DNA of 64,000 nucleotides from Mangrovimonas sp. TPBH4 (GCF_001280505.1 NZ_LBIO01000049.1:300631-364630), one strand, 5' to 3'; shown: positions 15,796-23,591, counted from the stretch's first letter. Notes: generated by a model not told the origin, from the sequence alone. A program made the numbers and translations.

Positions 15796-17820
15796 CTATC
15801 TAGGTAAATGAATTTCAATTCTAGTTCCTTGATTGACTTTTGATTCAATCATCAATTCACCTCCCTGTTGGCTCACCCTTTGAGAAATATTTTGCAGCCC
15901 TATTCCTTTAGGATTCATTCCAACCTCAAAACCTACGCCATCATCTTCAACAACAACACTTAAGCTGCTAACATTAAGCAAATTAAACATAATATTAACA
16001 TGATTTGCATTTGCATGCTTATTTATATTCAATAACACTTCCTGCAAAATTCTATAACAATTAAATTTTGTAGCATAGCTCAATTCATCCAAATTAATGT
16101 TTTGGCCATATTGTAATTCATAGCTATACTTTCCAATTGCACTTTGCTTCTCTATAAGCGATTCTATTAGTGCCCTAAAATTGTTTTCTGAACTAAATAG
16201 ATCATTTTTCAATTCATGGGAAACAACCCTTATCTCCTTCTCTATTTGATGTAATTCCCCAATTAAATGATCATATTTTTTGAGTGTATCCTTTTGCCCT
16301 TCTATATCTAGAAATCCTAAGCTTAAACGGGCTCCATACAGTTTCCCCAATATGCCATCATGTAACTCCCTTGAAATTCTCTCACGTTCATTTAAACGCC
16401 CTTCTTCCATTTTGGTGTGTTGATCCAGCATAAGCTTATATATTTCTTCTTCGGCCTCCAGGTTTTTCGATTTTAGTTTCAGGTTTTTATACTTTGAATC
16501 CTGGAGTTGAATGTAATACAACGCCGAAAGCAACAACAATAAAAGTGTACTACCAACTATTATGAAAGTTCGTTGAGAAGATAAAGTGTTCGCTTCTGCA
16601 ATATATTCATCAGTTTCAAACTGGATACGGCTAATTTTATTTTGCAACCTCCTACCATTAAGCTCAATTTCATTATCTAATTTCAAATATTTCGACATAT
16701 ATACATTGGCACTTGCAGGGTTATATTGGGACAGCTGCTTAAGTGCGTCAAGTAAATCTCTGTTATTTTTAATTTCGTCTGCCAATAGATAAGCTTCTTC
16801 TGCCAATCGAAAAGCTGTTAAAGTATCTTTTTTTAATGCATAATATTCCCCCAAATGTAACTTGCTTAAAATAATGCCAGACCTAATTTTCAAACTATCT
16901 CTTATTGATAAAGCTCTTGTCAAATCATCAAAAACATTTACAGTATCTTTTGCCAAAAGTCTTGTATACGCAACATTGTCAATCAATCTTGCATATGACC
17001 GTAGGTCATGATCATCTAAATATTCTAATGATTTATTAAAATACTGCAGAGCTTTTTGGTAATCTTTCGACTTTAAATAAGTACTTCCAAAATTATTGAA
17101 TACTCCTTTTTTGAGATTTATTACTTCATCTGGAGACAAATTATCCAATACTTTAAGGGCTTTTTTTAAATATTCTTCTGCCAGTTCATATTCACCAATA
17201 TTCTCATAAATTATTCCCAGAAGATTGTAGCATCTAAATTCTGGCAATGGATCAGAATTGTTTTTAACTAAATTTAAAGATTGAAACAAATTGTTTTCCG
17301 CGCCAGCATAATCCTTTAATCGTCCTTGGATATAGGCCATATTATACAACATAGATCCAGCGTTAAAATTATCATTTAATTGCTTATACGTTTTTTTTGC
17401 CTGATAATAATGGTAGTAAGCAGAATCATAAATTTCCCGATCATCAAAATACAAACCTTTTGATAGGTGAACCCAAGCAAGGCTTCCCGTATCTTTCAAC
17501 TTTTCCGCTAAATTTACAGCCTCCTTATTGACTGAATAAAACAATAAAGAGTCATTTTCATTCCGTGAGAAGTATGAGAGTTTTCTAAAGTAATATTCCT
17601 TGGTAAGATCATCCTCCAATTGTTTAGTTTTTTCAAAGGCTAAATTAAGTAGCTCAAGCTTTTGCTCCTTATCCTGTTTGGAAGCTTTATAAGTACTGAA
17701 AAGACTCAAAATATCATTACGAATAATTTGATCTCCTTTTCCTTCTATACCCTTTTCTTTAGCGCAAGTAAGTATGACTATTGAACAAAGTACTAAAATG
17801 ACTCTAATGTTTGTTTTCAA
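15796..17820 (-). CDS. TPR-containing sensor histidine kinase (HisKA_3 type)
   Basis: 674 residues. An N-terminal lipoprotein-like signal (VILVLCSIVILTCAKE) precedes six to eight tetratricopeptide repeats (about 85-390) that would lie outside the cytoplasm. One transmembrane helix (about 422-442: TFIIVGSTLLLLLLSALYYI) and a coiled linker follow. The dimerisation/phospho-acceptor region contains ERISRELHDGILGKLYG (phospho-acceptor near H487), and the HATPase domain has the G1 box VVVEDDGVGFE and GIGLQNISQRV near the C-terminus. The architecture suggests that a periplasmic protein or peptide ligand is sensed by the TPRs and the signal is passed to the adjacent NarL-type regulator. The small lipopeptide gene just upstream is a possible ligand source. 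Confidence 0.88.
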   Translation of the reverse strand: MKTNIRVILVLCSIVILTCAKEKGIEGKGDQIIRNDILSLFSTYKASKQDKEQKLELLNLAFEKTKQLEDDLTKEYYFRKLSYFSRNENDSLLFYSVNKEAVNLAEKLKDTGSLAWVHLSKGLYFDDREIYDSAYYHYYQAKKTYKQLNDNFNAGSMLYNMAYIQGRLKDYAGAENNLFQSLNLVKNNSDPLPEFRCYNLLGIIYENIGEYELAEEYLKKALKVLDNLSPDEVINLKKGVFNNFGSTYLKSKDYQKALQYFNKSLEYLDDHDLRSYARLIDNVAYTRLLAKDTVNVFDDLTRALSIRDSLKIRSGIILSKLHLGEYYALKKDTLTAFRLAEEAYLLADEIKNNRDLLDALKQLSQYNPASANVYMSKYLKLDNEIELNGRRLQNKISRIQFETDEYIAEANTLSSQRTFIIVGSTLLLLLLSALYYIQLQDSKYKNLKLKSKNLEAEEEIYKLMLDQHTKMEEGRLNERERISRELHDGILGKLYGARLSLGFLDIEGQKDTLKKYDHLIGELHQIEKEIRVVSHELKNDLFSSENNFRALIESLIEKQSAIGKYSYELQYGQNINLDELSYATKFNCYRILQEVLLNINKHANANHVNIMFNLLNVSSLSVVVEDDGVGFEVGMNPKGIGLQNISQRVSQQGGELMIESKVNQGTRIEIHLPR

Positions 17821-17849
17821 TTTTAGAAGCGATTATTGCGCTGAAATTA

Positions 17850-17886
17850 AAAAAAGCCATTAATATATACTACTAATGGCTTTTTT
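17850..17886 (-). terminator. Terminator of the small lipopeptide gene
   Basis: AAAAAAGCCATTA and TAATGGCTTTTTT form a 13-bp stem that begins 28 bp after the lipopeptide stop. It has T-runs on both strands and separates the lipopeptide transcript from the kinase gene. Confidence 0.8.
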
Positions 17887-17913
17887 TTTAATTGTGAATA
17901 AAAATTCTATATT

Positions 17914-18090
17914 TTAAGGAATGGTAGGTACTGGTTCCGAATCTCCATTTTTACCAGTACCATCTTCCCCCTCTCCAGTTGCATAGAGCTCAAGTGTGGT
18001 TTGATCATCATCATGAATCGATTGTTCAGTACAAGAAAAAGTTATAGTCGCCAATAAAATGGCTATAAAAAAATATTTAGCATTCTTCAT
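17914..18090 (-). CDS. Small secreted lipopeptide, candidate signal
   Basis: The ATG at 18090 gives 58 residues; the 87-residue frame from 18177 runs through a palindromic leader and is unlikely. The signal MKNAKYFFIAILLATITFSC predicts a lipidated cysteine at residue 20. The mature part is only 39 residues, acidic, with a glycine-rich end (GEGEDGTGKNGDSEPVPT). It has its own terminator and sits between the LytTR regulator and the TPR sensor kinase, all on the same strand. Its small size, secretion and position beside a sensor with a large extracytoplasmic region make it a candidate ligand or pheromone precursor. No family was recognised. Confidence 0.6.
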   Translation of the reverse strand: MKNAKYFFIAILLATITFSCTEQSIHDDDQTTLELYATGEGEDGTGKNGDSEPVPTIP

Positions 18091-18127
18091 TTTTTGAAAT
18101 TTTAAGGTTATTGTCAAATAATTTGGG

Positions 18128-18151
18128 GTCCAATTCTGGCCTAAATTGGAC
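18128..18151. promoter_or_regulatory. 8-bp inverted repeat upstream of the lipopeptide gene
   Basis: GTCCAATT and AATTGGAC, separated by 8 bp, lie 38 bp upstream of the lipopeptide start. The element is unrelated to IR1, IR2 and IR3, so this gene may be controlled differently from the lipoprotein operons. Confidence 0.4.
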
Positions 18152-18318
18152 GCTGAACAATGGGGTTTGCTGCCCATTAATCCTTATGAAGAAGCTTCTT
18201 TCGGCGACAAAAGTAGTGGCGTATATGTCATTTTGCGAGCAATTTGCCCTTAGCATAGTGAATATGCCAATTCTATGAGTGAACGCTTAAGTTTAGATGG
18301 TGAAACACCTAGTTTTCA

Positions 18319-19032
18319 CTATATCGCTTTTTGTTCAAACTGATGATTGAGGAGTTTCAAGTCTTCAGCATAACTCTTTGAAAAAGGAATGCCTTCAATA
18401 CAATGTTTTAAATAACATCTTTGCTTGCCAAAGTTGATTCGCGAAATAAAATCTTGATTTATGATATAACTTTTATGAACCCTTAAAAAGTTTTTGGGTA
18501 ATGATTTATGGAATGTTTTTAACGTTTTAAAAGCGGTAATCTCTTCCCCATTCTTCATATAGAAGTCTGTAGTATTGTTATCAGCCTTTAGAAAAAGAAT
18601 ATCGCTTGTATTTAAAAACTGATAGTCATTATATGATTTCAAACAAATAGAATGACCTTTATCCATGGAAAATTGTTTAAGATATTTTAGTGCAGCCTTC
18701 CTAACATCCAACTCCCTCAAGGGCAAGATCAAATAATCTATAAAGCCATGCTTAATGGCCTCATAGGCCAAATGCTTTCCTTTTGAAAGCCCAATTACCT
18801 TTGGAATTTCGTTTAAATACTGGTGAAGTTCATTAACGAGTAGAAAGGGATTATCAGAGAAATTATCAAGATTTATAAAAACCAAGCCTGGCTTTTTACT
18901 TAGTATTAAATTAAAGCCACTATCTAGGTCAGACCTAACCCCCAATGCACAAAGACCTGGAATAGTACTAATAACACCTTCCAACTCTTTTACAACAACA
19001 CCATCCTTTTCTAAAATGCAATACGATTTCAT
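18319..19032 (-). CDS. LytTR-family transcription regulator with degenerate receiver
   Basis: 237 residues. Residues 1-125 have the length and pattern of a receiver domain, but the phospho-acceptor position reads VFINLDNF where FLDI is normal (Asp to Asn), and the N-terminal acidic pair is weak (CILEKDG). Residues 135-232 are a LytTR DNA-binding domain: ILFLKADNNTTDFYMKNGEE, then FLRVHKSYIINQDFISRINF. It is therefore probably a DNA-binding protein not switched by phosphorylation. It is transcribed divergently from the lipoprotein/CPBP operon, with palindrome IR3 in the shared 182-bp promoter region. Confidence 0.85.
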   Translation of the reverse strand: MKSYCILEKDGVVVKELEGVISTIPGLCALGVRSDLDSGFNLILSKKPGLVFINLDNFSDNPFLLVNELHQYLNEIPKVIGLSKGKHLAYEAIKHGFIDYLILPLRELDVRKAALKYLKQFSMDKGHSICLKSYNDYQFLNTSDILFLKADNNTTDFYMKNGEEITAFKTLKTFHKSLPKNFLRVHKSYIINQDFISRINFGKQRCYLKHCIEGIPFSKSYAEDLKLLNHQFEQKAI

Positions 19033-19077
19033 AAAAAATATCCGTGCCGAAATATATCCTATGTCAATTTAAGAGGG

Positions 19078-19116
19078 TTAAGGATTTCCCTTTAAAATTT
19101 CAAGGGAAATCCTTAA
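19078..19116. promoter_or_regulatory. Palindrome IR3, shared operator-like element
   Basis: TTAAGGATTTCCCTT and its exact 15-bp reverse complement span 39 bp, the same length as IR1, with one mismatched base pair near the centre. It sits in the divergent promoter region, 46 bp upstream of the LytTR gene start and 99 bp upstream of the cysteine-rich lipoprotein gene. Confidence 0.75.
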
Positions 19117-19214
19117 TTGAGTATCATTACGAAGAATTACTTTTGTCTTTACTATTAATAGTTTTGCGGGTTGGCCTCCTATTGTTAAAAAAACTTATAA
19201 TATTTAAACAAAAA

Positions 19215-19802
19215 ATGAAAAAAATATTTCTGACCTTTTTTGGTTTATTAGCTTTTGCTTGCAGTGATAATGATATTAATACTGAAGAGCAACAATTAGA
19301 ACAAAATAATCAATCCTTTGCAAGAGGTGTTGAGACTGTTGATTTTGGAGACTATTCAGTAAATATCGTAGATGACGGTTATGATGTTAATTTTAAAGGG
19401 AAGTTACATTCCAAAGTTTTAAGTACATTTCAACAAACCTATGATGTTAGAGACCATGGGGATGGCACCTATACTATTTCAAATCCAAATAATAGTAATC
19501 AATATTACAGAGTTGAGAATATAAGACCGACTGAGACGGGAAGTCAATTCGATATTATAGATTCCAACGGTATTACTTTTCCAGGAGTTCAATATAACCC
19601 AGGCTATACCGTGCAATGGTGCCCTCCCTGTGTAGGTGTTTTAGTTGCGGGAGCAGTAACTGTATTAACAGCCTATTTTGAAGAAAATGATTGTCAAGCA
19701 GCTATAAGCGCATGTGTTGACGCAGGAGGGTTTCCGAGTACTACAATAGAATCAGGTTGGTTTGGGGACAGTTGTAGTGTAAATTGTGCTCAACCAAATT
19801 AA
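19215..19802 (+). CDS. Cysteine-rich secreted lipoprotein, candidate effector
   Basis: The frame is open from 19044, but the ATG at 19215 starts a clear lipoprotein signal (MKKIFLTFFGLLAFACSDND), giving 195 residues. Residues 45-130 look beta-rich (GDYSVNIVDDGYDVNF, DGTYTISNPNN). The last ~60 residues form a cysteine-rich hydrophobic module: WCPPCVGVLVAGAVTVLTAY, then a Cx6C pair (CQAAISAC) and a final SCSVNC. The layout parallels the product at 14105-14719. It leads an operon with a CPBP protease-like membrane protein and a tiny membrane protein. A membrane-active or bacteriocin-like role is an inference; no family was recognised. Confidence 0.6.
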   Translation: MKKIFLTFFGLLAFACSDNDINTEEQQLEQNNQSFARGVETVDFGDYSVNIVDDGYDVNFKGKLHSKVLSTFQQTYDVRDHGDGTYTISNPNNSNQYYRVENIRPTETGSQFDIIDSNGITFPGVQYNPGYTVQWCPPCVGVLVAGAVTVLTAYFEENDCQAAISACVDAGGFPSTTIESGWFGDSCSVNCAQPN

Positions 19803-19815
19803 TTTATTCTAAAGA

Positions 19816-20718
19816 ATGTTTTTAAAAAGAACAAAATTTAATTGGATTTTAAAATGGGCGACCCTGTTGGGTTGCCTATTTGTAATAGGCTACATCTTTT
19901 TTGGGGATAGCCTTTTTTTGAATACTAGTAGAGCTAACTTTGACAACATTAGCATTTATGTGTTTTTGCTAAGCTCAATTTGTATTGCCCCCATATATGA
20001 AGAAATCACTTTTAGGGGAATATTGGGAACTAAAAAAACACCGAGAATATTATCCTTAATATTGATAGTGCCTGTAACATTTGCAATGGGATTTGGGAGT
20101 TATCCTTTTTATATTGTATCACTATTTGCTGTTCTAGCCTGCTGTATTGTATTGATAGCAACCGCAAAAGTAAATTGGGATTTAGAAAAAAAGATTACTT
20201 TTAATGTACTGGCAACGTCTTTATTGTTTGCAACTATGCATTATAATTTCAGCGATTTCAAATTATATACAATAGTATTTACTTTATCTCTTCATTTGTC
20301 ATTGGGGTTATTTTTTTCCTGGGTTATGCTTAATTATGGACTCCTTCTGTCTATTGGGGCACATATGTTATACAATGGGATTATAGCAGCTACAGTTGTT
20401 TTTAGCCTACAATTTATTGATACAGCACCTAAGGAATTAGTCGTTGATAATGTAAAGATGGAATGGAGACAAGTACCTTTGCTTGAAAATACAAGGTCAA
20501 GTGTTGATTGGAGTGAATCTGGTGTTAACGCAAATAATACTACTTTGAATTCATTTTTTAAATATGGAGTTTTTACTGATTCTTTAAATAGCAGTGTATT
20601 TATTAAGGTTCCCTTTGCTGTGTATGATATAAATATTAAAAAAGGCGATGGAACTAAACTAGATTCAAAGGAGGTAATATCTTGTTTGCTTAAGGCCGAA
20701 TTATTAGAAAAAAAATAA
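19816..20718 (+). CDS. CPBP-family intramembrane metalloprotease-like protein
   Basis: 300 residues with about seven transmembrane helices in residues 10-205. All three CPBP/Abi motifs are present: YEEITFRG (EExxxR, residues 61-68), FATMH (FxxxH) and HMLYN (HxxxN). Residues 206-300 are a soluble tail not typical of the family. CPBP proteins include CAAX proteases and proteins that confer self-immunity beside bacteriocin genes in Gram-positive bacteria. Only 13 bp separate it from the cysteine-rich lipoprotein gene, which supports a role in processing of, or protection from, that product. Function in this organism is inferred. Confidence 0.82.
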   Translation: MFLKRTKFNWILKWATLLGCLFVIGYIFFGDSLFLNTSRANFDNISIYVFLLSSICIAPIYEEITFRGILGTKKTPRILSLILIVPVTFAMGFGSYPFYIVSLFAVLACCIVLIATAKVNWDLEKKITFNVLATSLLFATMHYNFSDFKLYTIVFTLSLHLSLGLFFSWVMLNYGLLLSIGAHMLYNGIIAATVVFSLQFIDTAPKELVVDNVKMEWRQVPLLENTRSSVDWSESGVNANNTTLNSFFKYGVFTDSLNSSVFIKVPFAVYDINIKKGDGTKLDSKEVISCLLKAELLEKK

Positions 20719-20751
20719 GGCTCAAACTAACAATTAATAAAAAAATAAATT

Positions 20752-20943
20752 ATGATGGGTAAGATTCCAATCAAAGTAACTATTTATTCTTATTTAGCAA
20801 GTGCAATAATTATGTTCTTGATATTGTATCTTCTTCTTAAGAAGAGTACAGAATTCTCTCTTTTTATGTCAATATTTTGTTTCATATTCCCTTTGTTGAT
20901 TAATCTAATCTACAGAAGGATAAAAAATAATCGGAAAAAGTAA
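20752..20943 (+). CDS. Very small two-helix membrane protein
   Basis: 63 residues with two hydrophobic helices (about 9-27 and 35-53) and a strongly basic tail (RRIKNNRKK). It lies 33 bp after the CPBP gene on the same strand, and the operon terminator follows. It could be the counterpart of the three-helix protein at 13793. No family was recognised; the position and charge pattern argue that it is a real gene. Confidence 0.55.
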   Translation: MMGKIPIKVTIYSYLASAIIMFLILYLLLKKSTEFSLFMSIFCFIFPLLINLIYRRIKNNRKK

Positions 20944-20968
20944 ACACCCTAGTAGAATTAATAACAGT

Positions 20969-21005
20969 AAAGGATCATCCAAACAAATTTCTGAATGGTC
21001 CTTTA
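20969..21005 (+). terminator. Terminator of the lipoprotein/CPBP operon
   Basis: AAAGGATCATCC pairs with GAATGGTCCTTT (two mismatches or wobbles) around a 12-nt loop and is followed by ATTGTTTAT. It begins 26 bp after the last stop codon of the operon. Confidence 0.55.
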
Positions 21006-21150
21006 TTGTTTATAAAACTTCAGCAAAATGTCTACCAGTTTGGAATAAAGTTAAGTGGTACCCTATTAACCTGAAAAGACACACCAAGCTTGACTAAAAA
21101 TTAAACAATCAGTACACTTCTCTACGAAACATAAAAGCCAAAAAACTAAT

Positions 21151-21339
21151 ATTTGTATTACAAATAATAACACACAAACAATAACGCTTTCCACTGCTTT
21201 TTACAACCACGCACACCAAAAAAACCTGAAAATAGGCTGTTTTAGACCACAAATGTGGTCAAATCAACAGTTCAAAAACCAAAAATTAAATTTGTAAGAC
21301 ATTTGCCTTACAATTGTCTTACAAATTGTATTACAATTT
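21151..21339. repeat. Structured intergenic repeat R3
   Basis: It begins with TTTGTATTACAAAT and contains the palindrome GACCACAAATGTGGTC and the conserved core CAAATCAACAGTTCAAAAA. It ends with four words of the form TTGTAAGAC/CTTACAA/ATTACAA. The core also occurs in R4 and R5 and, as its reverse complement, in the iterons of R1 and R2. It lies just downstream of the integrase operon. Confidence 0.65.
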
Positions 21340-21357
21340 TCAGCCTACCAAAAACAC

Positions 21358-22095
21358 CTATTCTTGGACTTCAATAGGTTTCAATTTAAGATTAAAAACC
21401 TGTGTCAGTAGGAGGTGTTCAGCTTCCTGTTTCGCCCTGTCCTTTAAATTCTGAAGATGTTGCTTCCTTTCATCCAATTTTGGCTCTGTAGACTCTTGTT
21501 CATACAGTTCCAAGGCGGGCAATGAAATATCTGCATTTGGGGCTATCATCTTCTTTAGTTCGGCTATTGTTTTGTTCAAGACCTCTTTTTGATCCTGTTC
21601 CGTTTTATCCCTTTTCTCAATCTGCGCAGGTTTATCAAAGAAGCGCTGCTCCACCTCCTCTTTATGTCGGGCCAAAGTGTCCCGTTGGGATATGAAAGCA
21701 CGCTTTTGGTCTTTGGAGATTCCCTTCACTTCTACTTCCATATTTTCCGCAAACCAATTGTAAAGCATCGAAACGCCCTCTACATAGGTTTTATACCGTT
21801 CCAACAGAAAATCCACATCCCTCCTTTTCTGGTCATCGCAAAGCCCCAAAAGTTTCAACAGATTTTTGTCAAGCAACCTTTGCTTGTGCATCACCTTCAA
21901 ATGGATCTCACCTGGCTCCACAAAATAATTGCTCCCATTTTCCTCAATGAGCAATACCCTATTGCCAAACATGGAGAAATCCCTTTGCGCCTCTGCTTCG
22001 CTCATTTCCAACAAAAGTCTTGGAAAGTAATACACCCCTGCAGCAAACAGGTTGCCCATAATCTCCATTTGTAAATCGTCTAAATTCATTTCCAT
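21358..22095 (-). CDS. Integrase-associated coiled-coil protein, function unknown
   Basis: 245 residues with no signal peptide or membrane helix. The N-terminal half is mixed (GNLFAAGVYYFPRLLLEMSE, then FGNRVLLIEENGSNYFV). Residues 125-235 are a charged helical region rich in K, E and Q, likely a coiled coil (RHKEEVEQRFFDKPAQIEKR). It starts 3 bp after the integrase stop on the same strand, so it is cotranscribed. It may be an excision or regulatory accessory of the integrase, but I do not recognise a family. Confidence 0.65.
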   Translation of the reverse strand: MEMNLDDLQMEIMGNLFAAGVYYFPRLLLEMSEAEAQRDFSMFGNRVLLIEENGSNYFVEPGEIHLKVMHKQRLLDKNLLKLLGLCDDQKRRDVDFLLERYKTYVEGVSMLYNWFAENMEVEVKGISKDQKRAFISQRDTLARHKEEVEQRFFDKPAQIEKRDKTEQDQKEVLNKTIAELKKMIAPNADISLPALELYEQESTEPKLDERKQHLQNLKDRAKQEAEHLLLTQVFNLKLKPIEVQE

Positions 22096-22098
22096 TCC

Positions 22099-23433
22099 CT
22101 AGGCTTTTAACAACTCTGAATAATCTTCTGGCAATTCTGCATCAATGTCCCTCAAATATTTCTCCAAGGCTTCCATAGAAGTATGCCCCGTAATGAGCAT
22201 CAATTTGCTCTTCACAGAGTGAGGGGACGAATCTTTAATCATTTCCCTGTAAAGCTTCGTTATAAAGGTATGCCTGAAACTATAGAGACCGTAATCCTCA
22301 TCGAGTCCAAATTCATCCTTCACAACCTTTTTAAAGCGCTTGGAAAAGTAGTTTCGCTTATTGTCATCGCTCAGTTCCCATTTTCCGCCCAAGCCTTCAG
22401 GAGTAAACAAAAAGTCCCCTTTCTTCATTTTGCTCATATCGGGAAGTTCCTCCAAAAGTATTTCTGGAATCAGTTTGGTTTTCAATGGACTGTTCTTCGC
22501 CCTGAATGTAACGGTTTTGTGCTCTATATCTATATCCCCAACTTTTAGGCGACATACCTCAATGGGACGGATAAAATTATAGGATACAAACTTGATGAAC
22601 AGCAACAGCATGGGGTCGTTCTTTTCCAAATACTCAAAAATTTCCTGTTGCTCCCCTTTGGTATAGGTCTTGTTCCGTTTGGGACTGCTCTTTAATACAA
22701 CAATCTTCTTTACAAAGTTGGAGCTAACAATATCATTATCTTCCAAAGTTTGGAACATACTGCTCAAACTTGCCCTGTAATTGTTCCTGTTCCTTGGGGA
22801 ACTGTTATCCATGATATGTTTCAAAAACTCCATGACCACTGGCCTATCCACCTGTTGGACATGGGTGATTTCCTTATGCGATTTTTCGAGCCATTCCCTA
22901 AACACTTTTATATGGCTTTTATAGGAACGCATACTGCTCTCACGCAATGATCGTTGTTTTATGGACATATCAAAGTCAAAAGCCTCTGTCAAAGTCTTCC
23001 CTTTATCCTCTTCTTTTATAGCGGGATGCCCCAAATCCAATTTTAATGGTTGCTCAGATACTTCCCCTTCAACAGAAGTTATCTTTTTTTTGGCTTTTTT
23101 ATTCTGCTCCTTTTTGAACAGATCCACATTATCTGCATACGGATCGTAGCCCCGTTTGAGAAGTTTGTGCAACGTCTGGCTATAAACCGTGAGGATTGCC
23201 ATTCGCTCCTCCTTGGTCTTGTAACGGTTGGCACTAGCGTAAATTGGAGACTGCCTGGTGAGTTTATTGTTCTTGGGGTCTCTAAAGGAAAAGTATACAT
23301 ACCAGCGCTTGCTCAGATCGCCATTTGCTGTGTATATTTTGGGCTTGGAAAATTGTTTTTGGTTTGACAAATCGTATGCGTTAGCGTATTCACTTTCGTA
23401 TTCACCGCGCAAGATATCTGAAATTTTGAACAT
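22099..23433 (-). CDS. int: Tyrosine recombinase/integrase of the genomic island
   Basis: I place the start at the ATG at 23433 (MFKISDILRG), giving 444 residues; a frame from 23457 would translate the terminator hairpin. An N-terminal arm-binding region (about 20-90: GDLSKRWYVYFSFRDP) is followed by a SAM-like core-binding domain (about 155-250) and the catalytic domain (about 265-435). Catalytic positions seen are the first Arg in NFIRPIEVCRL, a Lys in NSPLKTKLIPE, YSFRHTF (Tyr in place of the first His of HxxR, which I believe is tolerated in this group), and GHTSMEALEKYL with the His and nucleophilic Tyr. It appears intact. It lies next to tRNA-Met fragment copy 3 and its arm region matches the two remnants to the left. 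Confidence 0.93.
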   Translation of the reverse strand: MFKISDILRGEYESEYANAYDLSNQKQFSKPKIYTANGDLSKRWYVYFSFRDPKNNKLTRQSPIYASANRYKTKEERMAILTVYSQTLHKLLKRGYDPYADNVDLFKKEQNKKAKKKITSVEGEVSEQPLKLDLGHPAIKEEDKGKTLTEAFDFDMSIKQRSLRESSMRSYKSHIKVFREWLEKSHKEITHVQQVDRPVVMEFLKHIMDNSSPRNRNNYRASLSSMFQTLEDNDIVSSNFVKKIVVLKSSPKRNKTYTKGEQQEIFEYLEKNDPMLLLFIKFVSYNFIRPIEVCRLKVGDIDIEHKTVTFRAKNSPLKTKLIPEILLEELPDMSKMKKGDFLFTPEGLGGKWELSDDNKRNYFSKRFKKVVKDEFGLDEDYGLYSFRHTFITKLYREMIKDSSPHSVKSKLMLITGHTSMEALEKYLRDIDAELPEDYSELLKA

Positions 23434-23438
23434 AAAAA

Positions 23439-23463
23439 AACGGTTTGGGGACACCAAACCGTT
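23439..23463 (-). terminator. tRNA-type terminator carried by integrated element (copy 3)
   Basis: AACGGTTTGG and CCAAACCGTT form a perfect 10-bp stem. On the minus strand the T-run directly precedes the integrase ATG. The stem sequence differs from copies 1 and 2, but the position relative to tRNA and integrase is the same. Confidence 0.8.
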
Positions 23464-23486
23464 GATTATACTTGACTTTTTATTAG

Positions 23487-23528
23487 TAGCGGGAACTGGA
23501 CTCGAACCAGTGACCTTCGGGTTATGAG
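23487..23528 (-). repeat. tRNA-Met(CAT) 3' fragment, attachment-site copy 3
   Basis: Identical to copy 1 over the 42-bp tRNA 3' segment, including TAGCGGGAACTGGACTCGAA. The sequence right of 23528 is not a tRNA 5' half. This copy therefore also lacks an intact tRNA, although a full integrase lies beside it. Confidence 0.9.
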
Positions 23529-23591
23529 TCCAACCCTCATTTTAACAACCATTGATTTTCAACAGTTTAAAAAACTACATTTTCCAAAAAC

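Noticed and set aside
15774..15848. A longer N-terminus for the NarL-type regulator from 15848
   Set aside because: The extra 25 residues are an out-of-frame reading of the kinase end and the microsatellite (poly-Ile); the receiver begins at the ATG at 15773.
18091..18177. A longer 87-residue start for the small lipopeptide
   Set aside because: The extension translates a palindromic leader and would bury the lipoprotein signal; the ATG at 18090 gives a standard signal directly.
5869..23528. The three tRNA-like segments as functional tRNA genes
   Set aside because: All three lack the D-arm and 5' acceptor strand; upstream sequences differ and cannot pair with the acceptor strand.
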